10,643 nt of DNA, taken from Methanobacteriota archaeon. GTDB lineage: Archaea > Thermoplasmatota > Thermoplasmata > RBG-16-68-12. The position numbers and the translations under genes were made by a program. The DNA lies in NCBI GenBank assembly GCA_005878325.1, contig VBMR01000082.1, forward strand, positions 1-10,643, written 5' to 3'. How positions within the stretch are numbered: the first letter of the stretch is position 1; each line of letters opens with the position of its first letter. This document shows positions 5,472-10,643 of the stretch, one piece after another. A model generated the notes under the pieces. That model was not told the DNA's origin and made no database searches. It saw only the letters and a list, made by a program, of their open reading frames with translations.

Positions 5472-7181
5472 GTGCGATTGACATGGGCCCATGGCGCGGT
5501 CCCCGCCGGGATCGCGGTGCTCGTCGCGGCGACCTTGGTACCCGTGGCCCTCGCGGCTGGACCGTCCGCCTCGATTCGGATCCTCTTCGACCTGGGCGAT
5601 GGGACGTACGTCTGGGCGGACGAATCAATTCCTGACGTGGCCGCGCCGAACGCGACCTGGGACGCGGTGAGGCACGCCGCGTCCGCGAATGGGATCGCCA
5701 TCGAGTCCGCGTGGTATCCCTGTTGTGGAGTCGCGGTGCTCGATCTCGGGGGACGACATCCCCCCGCAGGCTTCGTCGGACTTCTCGAGTGGAACGGGAC
5801 CGCGAACGCCTGGAGGTTCGCAGACAACGGGATTTCGAGCCTCGTCGTGCAAGACCAAGCCGCGATTGCCCTTTCCAATGCGGCCTTCGCGGGCGCGCCG
5901 TCGTACATCGGCAAGTTCCCCGTCCCGACCCCTGCCCACCCGCGACCCTCGTCGGAATTCCGCGGGGATCTCTCGAACACGGGGGTTGCGGGCTCCCCGG
6001 CACCGGACCGGATTCGGCTGTTGTGGGACCGCGATACGGGGAGCCCAGAAATCGGATCGACCCCCGCGGTCGCCGATGGGCTGTTGTTCGTCTCCACGAT
6101 GAAGGGAATGAGGGCCCTCGACGCCGACACGGGAGAGGTCCGCTGGACGAACGCTCGGGTCCGAGGATTCTCCTCGCCCGCGATTTCCAACGATTCTGCC
6201 TACGTCGGGACGGCGAATGGCACGGTGGTCCGCCTCGGCGTGATGGACGGGGTCGTCGAATGGGAAACGCGGCTCCTCGCATCGACGAGTTTCACGGGGA
6301 TCTCCTCCTCCCCCAAGGTCGCGTTCGACTCCGTCTTCATCGGCACCTTCAACGAGACGGGAGGCCCCGGCGAGGTCGTTTCCCTGTGGGAAGGCAACGG
6401 GTCCGTCCGCTGGCGGCATCCGACGGGCTCCGTTCACTTCTCGTCTCCCGCGTTCCGAGACGGGACGGTCTACGTCGGGATCATGGGGCGGTACAACACG
6501 ACGACCCAGATCTCGTTCGATCCCCCGTTCGGGGTCCTCGCCCTGAACGCCGACACCGGTGAGCAGCGATGGTTCACCCCGACCGGAGGGTCGGTCGCCG
6601 CCTCGCCCGCGCTCCTAGGAGAGACGATCGTGGCGCCGTCGAAGGACGGCACGGTCTATGGGTTGAATCGGACGTCGGGACGCGTGGAATGGACGGCCCC
6701 CGTCGACGCGGGGGTGTCGTCCGCGGCGGTCTTCGATCGCACGGCCTTCGTTGGCGGCGGGAGCTTCGGGGCCTCGGGTCGGGTCGTGGCCCTCGATGTC
6801 GCGACCGGTTCCATCAAATGGTCGTTTCCAGCCAACGGTCCCGTGCAGTCCTCCGTCACCTACGCGGGGGGCAAGGTCTTGTTCGCGACGAACACGGTCC
6901 ACGGGACGATCTACGCGTTGAACGCGGCGACCGGGACGCTCGCCTGGTCCTATGAGCCCCTTCCTTCCCAGTACATCCTAGGTTCGCCCGTGGTCGCGGA
7001 TGGCGTCGTCTACGCGCCGAGCGACAATGGTCATGTGGTCGCCCTGGCCGACAGTCCCTCGGGACCCCCATCGATTCCGCTCGGTGTGGTCCTTACGATC
7101 GGAGGCCTGGTCGCGGCCGTCGCCGCAGCCGCCGTCGTCGCCTGGTTCCTCGTCCTCAGGAGGCGCCGGGGTGGTCCGTAG
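5472..7181 (+). CDS. Secreted, membrane-anchored PQQ-type beta-propeller with N-terminal transcobalamin-like (DUF4430-type) domain
   Basis: The 569-residue product has a signal peptide (1-28, hydrophobic GIAVLVAATLVPVALA, likely cut near A28), then a domain at about 33-140 that resembles DUF4430/transcobalamin C-terminal beta domains: ATWDAVRHAASANGI, a GFVGLLEWNGTANAWRF segment and a VVQDQAAIAL strand. A PQQ-like beta-propeller follows (about 160-527) with seven recurrent TG-x-x-x-W type blade motifs, for example DADTGEVRW (217-225), NADTGEQRW (359-367), TSGRVEW (401-407), VATGSIKW (443-450) and AATGTLAW (485-492). A final membrane helix (about 537-562) and RRRRGGP tail anchor it with the bulk outside. 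Family knowledge: PQQ-type propellers are often structural or ligand-binding, and DUF4430 is the cobalamin-cradling fold of transcobalamin. Inference: an extracellular binding protein for a cofactor-like ligand. The stop overlaps the next start by 11 nt. Confidence 0.9.
   Translation: MRLTWAHGAVPAGIAVLVAATLVPVALAAGPSASIRILFDLGDGTYVWADESIPDVAAPNATWDAVRHAASANGIAIESAWYPCCGVAVLDLGGRHPPAGFVGLLEWNGTANAWRFADNGISSLVVQDQAAIALSNAAFAGAPSYIGKFPVPTPAHPRPSSEFRGDLSNTGVAGSPAPDRIRLLWDRDTGSPEIGSTPAVADGLLFVSTMKGMRALDADTGEVRWTNARVRGFSSPAISNDSAYVGTANGTVVRLGVMDGVVEWETRLLASTSFTGISSSPKVAFDSVFIGTFNETGGPGEVVSLWEGNGSVRWRHPTGSVHFSSPAFRDGTVYVGIMGRYNTTTQISFDPPFGVLALNADTGEQRWFTPTGGSVAASPALLGETIVAPSKDGTVYGLNRTSGRVEWTAPVDAGVSSAAVFDRTAFVGGGSFGASGRVVALDVATGSIKWSFPANGPVQSSVTYAGGKVLFATNTVHGTIYALNAATGTLAWSYEPLPSQYILGSPVVADGVVYAPSDNGHVVALADSPSGPPSIPLGVVLTIGGLVAAVAAAAVVAWFLVLRRRRGGP
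7158..7163 (+). promoter_or_regulatory. Shine-Dalgarno site inside the end of the propeller gene
   Basis: AGGAGG, 7 nt before the GTG at 7171, supplies the start of the second DUF4430-type gene while encoding Arg codons of the propeller's basic tail. This supports a real gene start at 7171 and translational coupling. Confidence 0.75.
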
Positions 7182-7461
7182 GCCGAGCGAACGCGTCCAG
7201 GCGCTCACCTTCGTCGCCATCCTGATCGCCGCGATCGCGGGGCTCTACGCGACCGCGCAGGTGTTGCAGCCCGCGACCGTCCCCGTCGCATCGGTCCGTT
7301 CCGTCCGACTCGACATCGACGGATCGGGATGGTCGATCCACTACGCGCCGGAGCGGACGACGAACAACACCGCGTTCGGCATCCTCCTCGAGGCCTCCGC
7401 GGTCCTCGCCTTCTCCGTCCAGTACCAAGTGTACGAGATCCCGAAGGGCGTCTTCGTCCTT
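7171..7461 (+). CDS. Second membrane-tethered DUF4430-type protein, reading frame broken before the domain is complete
   Basis: From the GTG at 7171 the product has a short basic start, one hydrophobic helix (about 10-32, LTFVAILIAAIAGLYATAQV), and then the first half of a DUF4430-type domain: SVRLDIDGSGWSIHY, NNTAFGILLEASAVLAFSVQ, YQVYEIPKGVFV (to residue 97). Such domains should go on with a strand-turn and an aromatic YWVNG-like segment. Instead, after the CTT at 7459-7461 this frame turns into Arg/Pro-rich nonsense that stays open to a stop at 8326-8328. From about 7460 the coding signal passes to the +1-shifted frame, which carries the following membrane protein. So either a base was gained or bases lost here (mutation or assembly error), joining or truncating two genes, or about 35-45 residues of the domain were deleted. 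The start is well supported by AGGAGG. The end given is where coding character stops; there is no stop codon. Confidence 0.6.
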
Positions 7462-7492
7462 CGACGCTGGGCTCGGGGATGCCCGAACCCGG

Positions 7493-8083
7493 ATGCTCGG
7501 CGTGCTCCTGATCCTCGTCGCCGTCGTCGGCACCCTCGCGACCCGCGCGTACGCGAACATCGAGACCCTGTTCGTCGCGAGCCTCCTCGCCGGATCCCTC
7601 CTCGGACGCTGGTGGACGATCCTGGTCCCCCTGACCGCCCTCCTGATTCTCCAGCCGCTGGAGTGGGGCGTGGCCGCCGGGAGGTACGCGCTCGATGCGA
7701 TGGCCGGGATCACTTTCTTCGTCGTGTCGGGCTACCTGTTCGTCGGAATCCTGGGACGTCGGATCCGACCGAAGGTCTTGCTCCGGGTGAAGTCCGTCGC
7801 CCTCCTGACGACGATCAGCGTGCCCCTGACGATCGCCTACGACCTGTGGACCGCATCGGGAGAATGGTACTTCCTCGCACGTCCGTTCGGCACGAGCTTC
7901 GCCACGATGCTGGAGGCCCAGGTGCCTTTCACGATCTACCACCTTCTGAGCTCGCTCATGTTCGTGCCCCTCTTCGGCTCGATTTTCATCCTAGCGTATC
8001 ACCACGCGGTGCACGTCCCCGCCCGAGAGGAAACACCCGAGAGAGAACGGACGTCGGATCCGAGTGGGAGCGATGGGGCCTGA
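7493..8083 (+). CDS. Multi-helix membrane protein resembling an ECF-transporter S component
   Basis: A 196-residue hydrophobic protein with about six membrane segments (roughly 1-17, 25-38, 40-56, 66-87, 100-117 and 143-168) and a short hydrophilic tail (172-196). By pattern it resembles substrate-binding S components of energy-coupling-factor vitamin transporters: YANIETLFVASLLAGSLLGR early, PLTIAYDLWTASGEWYF (111-127) and a late QVPFTIYHLLSS segment (143-154). No energizing module (EcfA ATPases or EcfT) is in the window, as is usual for group II ECF systems. The ATG at 7493 lacks a convincing RBS. The same frame is open upstream with coding-like codons from about 7460, so it may instead be the continuation of the frame broken in the preceding gene (a 7171-8083 fusion across a +1 shift). 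Its stop overlaps the start of the PP-loop gene by 11 nt. The substrate is unknown; the DUF4430 neighbours hint at a corrinoid-like cofactor. Confidence 0.82.
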   Translation: MLGVLLILVAVVGTLATRAYANIETLFVASLLAGSLLGRWWTILVPLTALLILQPLEWGVAAGRYALDAMAGITFFVVSGYLFVGILGRRIRPKVLLRVKSVALLTTISVPLTIAYDLWTASGEWYFLARPFGTSFATMLEAQVPFTIYHLLSSLMFVPLFGSIFILAYHHAVHVPAREETPERERTSDPSGSDGA

Positions 8084-9062
8084 AACGTCCGTCCGCTCTG
8101 GGGGGACCGACCTCCTCGGGTCGCGGGCGCTGGAACTTCGGGGAATCTTGGAGGAATCCGTCCGCCGCCATCGTGCCGAGTGCATCCTCCTGTCCGGCGG
8201 GCTGGACACGTGCGTCTTGGCCCACCTCGCGAGCCCGCACGGATTGCGGGCCGGAGTCACGGTCCTCGTCGGACCCGACGCGCCCGATGGACCGTTCGCG
8301 AGCGCGGTCGCCCGGAGGCTCGGACTGAGACATCATGTGGTCGACACGAGTCTCACAGGACTCCTCGCCGAGGCGGAGATCGTAGTGAGGACACTCGTGA
8401 CCTTTGACCCGATGGAAGTCCGCAACAGCATCGTGGTGGCTCGCGCGCTCCGAGAGGCGCGTCGGCTCGGCTACGACGCCGTCCTCACCGGGGACGGCGC
8501 GGACGAGCTGTTCGGCGGGTACTCGTACATGTGGTCGAAGCCGTCCGGGGAGTTCGAGCGGTACTCCGAATATCTCGCCCGCGTGATGCGGTTCTCCTCG
8601 ATCCCGCTCGGCAAGGCGTTGGGCGTGGACGTCTACGCGCCCTACCTCGATCCGGCGGTCATGGGGTTCGCCCTCCGGCTCCGGAAGGACGAAAAGGTCG
8701 GGGAGAAGGACGGGTCCACGCACGGGAAGTTCCTCCTGCGGCTCGCGTTCCCGGACCTCGAGGCGAGCTGGCGGCGGAAAGACCCGATCGAGGTCGGCTC
8801 CGGGAGCGCGCGTCTGCCCGCGTACTTTCAGGAACGAATCTCGATCGAGAACCTCGCGGCGGAGAAGGAGCGGATTGCAAGAGAGGACCGCTTCCAGATT
8901 CGGGACGCGGAGCACTTAGCCTACTACCGAATTTTCCAGCGGGTCTTCGGAGACACGCCCCCGCTTTCGCGGTACGTCGGAGACTGTTGCTCGAAGTGCG
9001 GCTTTCCGCTTGCCACGCCGGAGACGACGTTCTGCGTGACGTGCGGTGCGTGGCCCGCGCGG
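8073..9062 (+). CDS. Asparagine-synthetase-type PP-loop ATP-pyrophosphatase with C-terminal zinc ribbon; no stop codon found in window
   Basis: From the ATG at 8073 the frame encodes an asparagine synthetase C-terminal (AsnB-type) domain: PP-loop LSGGLDT (40-46), where the usual last Ser is Thr, VTFDPMEVRNSI (109-120) and the diagnostic LTGDGADELFGGY (138-150), then YAPYLDPAVM (188-197). It lacks the N-terminal glutaminase of AsnB, so ammonia must come from elsewhere or another nucleophile is used. At residues 305-324 a four-cysteine ribbon (CCSKCGFPL...FCVTCGAW) is fused. The chemistry should be ATP-dependent adenylation of a carboxylate followed by amidation; the substrate is unknown. An in-frame GTG at 8064 is an alternative start. 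The start overlaps the preceding gene by 11 nt. The end given (codon 330) is where coding-like codon use stops: 9063-9110 has A/T-rich third positions and no stop. The frame then stays open, antisense to the coiled-coil gene, to the window edge. Confidence 0.85.
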
Positions 9063-9110
9063 CGATCAGCACAAGACCGAAATCGGCTGTCGGGGCGATT
9101 ATTGGAGTAT
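9063..9110. other. Convergent junction, apparently lost stop codon of the PP-loop gene
   Basis: These 48 nt separate the end of the coding-like part of the PP-loop gene from the TAG (9111-9113, minus strand) of the coiled-coil gene. In the PP-loop frame the codons here (CGA TCA GCA CAA ...) are mostly rare in this genome and look non-coding, but no plus-strand frame has a stop here. CGA at 9063-9065 and CAA at 9072-9074 are each one transition away from TGA and TAA. No T-run or hairpin terminator is visible. Confidence 0.5.
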
Positions 9111-10643
9111 CTACAGGAGTTCTTCAATCTGCGCCCGCATCCGGCGGAGTTCCTCACGGCGCCGTTCGACCTGGGCCTCGGCCGTCCGGATCGCACGTTC
9201 CCGAGCCTCCAGGGTGGTCTTCCGGCCCTCCAGGTCCCGCTGCAGGGCCTGGACGCGCGCGCGGTCCCGTTCCGTCGCGACGCCTTTGCGTTTCAAATCC
9301 GCTTCGATGTCCCGAAGCTTTCGAGTCTTCTCCTCGATCGCTTCGCGTTCCTTTGCGATGGCACGGTCCACGAGCGCTTCGACCGCAGCCTCCTTTTGCG
9401 ACACCCGTTCGCCCTCGGTCTCCAGGCGCTTCATCATGGCCTTCGATTCCGCGCGCTCTCGTTCCAGCGCGGCGCTTTGCTCTTTCAGCCGTTTCTCCCG
9501 TTGTTCCAGCGCCTTCGCCCGCGCCTCGGATTCCGCCCTCGCGGTCTCGAGCCGGTGCTCCCGCCGCGCGAGTTCCTCTCCGGCCTGGGTCACTTTCTCC
9601 AATTCCTTCCGCTGCGCGTCCAGGAGCGCCTGCTGTTCCGCCATCCGATCGTTCAACTCGCGTCCCTTCGTCTCCGCTGTTTTCTCGGCGTACTTGAGAA
9701 GGCTCATCGCCTTCGACTTGATGTCGGCTGCGTCCTCCTCGCGCTTCGCGAGGGCGGTCGCCTGAGCCTCGAGGTCCTTCGTGCGTTTCACGGCCTCGAT
9801 CGTCGCCCGCTCCAACTGTTTTTGCTCCTCGGCGAATCGGCGGCCGTCCCCCGCAATCCGCTCTTCCGACTTCGCGAGATCCTTGTGCCGGCGGTCGAGG
9901 TCCGCCTTCATCTTGTCCAGGCGCTGCTCCATCTTGCTCGATTCCACCTCGCGCTTCTCGAGGGCCGACTCCATCGCATCGAGTCCATCCTCGCGCTTCG
10001 TCAGCGCGGACGTGCGGTCCTCCAGGCCGGCCGTGGCCTTGGCGAGGTTCGAGAGTTTCTCCTTGAGCTCCCGCTCGGCACGGGCCAGCTCCGTCTCGCG
10101 AGCCCGGATCGTCTCCTCCCGCGCGGCCGTCGCCTTTTCGCGGTCCGCGATCCCCTGGATCCGTTCTTCGTGTTTCTTCGACTCCATCCGGACCTTCTTC
10201 TCCAGGTCGGATTGGAGCGCTTGGTCCCGAGCCAGCTCCTTCTGGGATGCCGCGATCTTTCGTGCCTCGGCGGCCAGCTCCCGTTCGGCCGCCTCCTGCG
10301 CCTTCCGTTGGGATTCGATCTCCCCCTTCGCGGTCCCGACCTCGTCCTCCCGGCGAGAAACCTCCACTCCGCGCTGGCCGAGCCGCGTCTCGAGTTCGTG
10401 GAGGGCGGCCTCCCGCTCCGTGAGCACTTTCGTCCGGGTGTCGAGGGCGGCCTCGCGGCGGTCGGTTTGGGCAACGGATCGGCGCAACTCCTCTCCCTTC
10501 GACCGGAAGGAGGCTTCGTCGGCCGCGAGTTGTTTCTCTTTCGCTTTTACGACGGCGAGCGCGCGCTTGGTCTGATCCGCCTCCGCGCGCGTTTCCGCCT
10601 CCCGCCGCTTCAGGTCGCGATCCACGGACCGCTGTCGCTCCTC
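9111..10643 (-). CDS. Long proline-free coiled-coil protein, N terminus beyond the window edge
   Basis: The frame is open from the window edge to the TAG at 9111-9113, giving 510 residues of the C-terminal part. A GTG at 10623-10625 is the first possible start inside the window but the coiled-coil pattern (EERQRS) continues upstream of it, so the gene is partial. The sequence is made of Glu, Lys, Arg, Ala, Leu and Gln with heptad-like hydrophobics, no Pro, Cys or Trp, and almost no aromatic residues. It reads as one unbroken alpha-helical rod, about 75 nm if fully extended. A degenerate ALxxRE unit recurs (ALTKRE, ALEKRE, ALAKRE, ALEQRE), the first two exactly 14 residues apart. No ATPase, zinc or membrane motif is visible in this part. 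Such rods occur in SMC/Rad50-like and in structural or scaffold proteins; without the N terminus a role cannot be assigned. It is convergent with the PP-loop gene. Confidence 0.88.
   Translation of the reverse strand, partial: EERQRSVDRDLKRREAETRAEADQTKRALAVVKAKEKQLAADEASFRSKGEELRRSVAQTDRREAALDTRTKVLTEREAALHELETRLGQRGVEVSRREDEVGTAKGEIESQRKAQEAAERELAAEARKIAASQKELARDQALQSDLEKKVRMESKKHEERIQGIADREKATAAREETIRARETELARAERELKEKLSNLAKATAGLEDRTSALTKREDGLDAMESALEKREVESSKMEQRLDKMKADLDRRHKDLAKSEERIAGDGRRFAEEQKQLERATIEAVKRTKDLEAQATALAKREEDAADIKSKAMSLLKYAEKTAETKGRELNDRMAEQQALLDAQRKELEKVTQAGEELARREHRLETARAESEARAKALEQREKRLKEQSAALERERAESKAMMKRLETEGERVSQKEAAVEALVDRAIAKEREAIEEKTRKLRDIEADLKRKGVATERDRARVQALQRDLEGRKTTLEARERAIRTAEAQVERRREELRRMRAQIEELL

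Noticed and set aside
7462..8328. Continuation of the second DUF4430 frame to a stop at 8328
   Set aside because: The translation is Arg/Pro-rich nonsense, while the overlapping shifted frame encodes a clear membrane protein and then the PP-loop enzyme.
8531..9697. Plus-strand frame of 388 codons overlapping the PP-loop gene and the coiled-coil gene
   Set aside because: It is Ser/Pro/Arg-rich with no motif and is out of frame with the recognisable AsnB-type domain.
9046..10575. Plus-strand Ser/Arg-rich frames antisense to the coiled-coil gene
   Set aside because: They are reverse readings of Glu/Arg/Ala codons and carry no independent coding signal or start site.

Overview
The window looks like GC-rich archaeal chromosome, most likely a euryarchaeon and possibly a Thermoplasmata-type lineage (inference). 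The signs are an archaeal-type fused sugar-nucleotidyltransferase/hexapeptide protein next to glmS, a winged-helix protein with an S-layer-C-like domain, an AT-rich TATA-like promoter placed for a nearly leaderless start, and strong Shine-Dalgarno sites (GGAGGT, GAGGAGGAG, AGGAGG) before GTG starts. There are no RNA genes, CRISPR arrays, insertion sequences or integrases. It reads as a metabolic/accessory region rather than a mobile island.

Left part (20-3538, minus strand): a three-gene operon read right to left. A GlmU-like sugar-1-phosphate nucleotidyltransferase with a left-handed beta-helix tail is followed with zero spacing by GlmS (glutamine:fructose-6-phosphate aminotransferase), then after 75 nt by a small three-helix membrane protein with a proline-rich N terminus. 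The first two should feed amino-sugar nucleotide (UDP-GlcNAc type) synthesis for surface polymers and glycoproteins. However, the GlmU-like protein has lost residues expected for metal binding and for acetyl transfer. Between this operon and its divergent neighbour lies 229 nt of non-coding DNA with a 16-bp perfect palindrome, several possible helices and an AT-rich promoter zone.

Middle (3768-5372): two convergent winged-helix regulators whose stop codons touch. One (plus) fuses an ArsR-type DNA-binding domain to a domain resembling the archaeal S-layer C-terminal domain. The other (minus) is an archaeal HTH protein with a conserved C-terminal domain. The second is divergent from the next operon and may control it.

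Right part (5472-9062, plus): a tightly packed, overlapping gene set: a secreted, membrane-anchored PQQ-type beta-propeller carrying an N-terminal transcobalamin-like (DUF4430-type) domain; a second membrane-tethered DUF4430-type protein whose frame breaks before the domain is complete; a multi-helix membrane protein resembling an ECF-transporter S component; and an asparagine-synthetase-type PP-loop enzyme without a glutaminase domain but with a C-terminal zinc ribbon. Together they suggest a surface capture and uptake system for a small cofactor-like ligand (corrinoid is the natural first guess), with an amidating/adenylating enzyme. This is the most interesting part of the window. Two anomalies lie in it: the frame break near 7460, and the lack of any stop codon for the PP-loop gene in this window.

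Right edge (9111-10643, minus): the C-terminal part of a long proline-free coiled-coil protein that continues beyond the window, convergent with the PP-loop gene.
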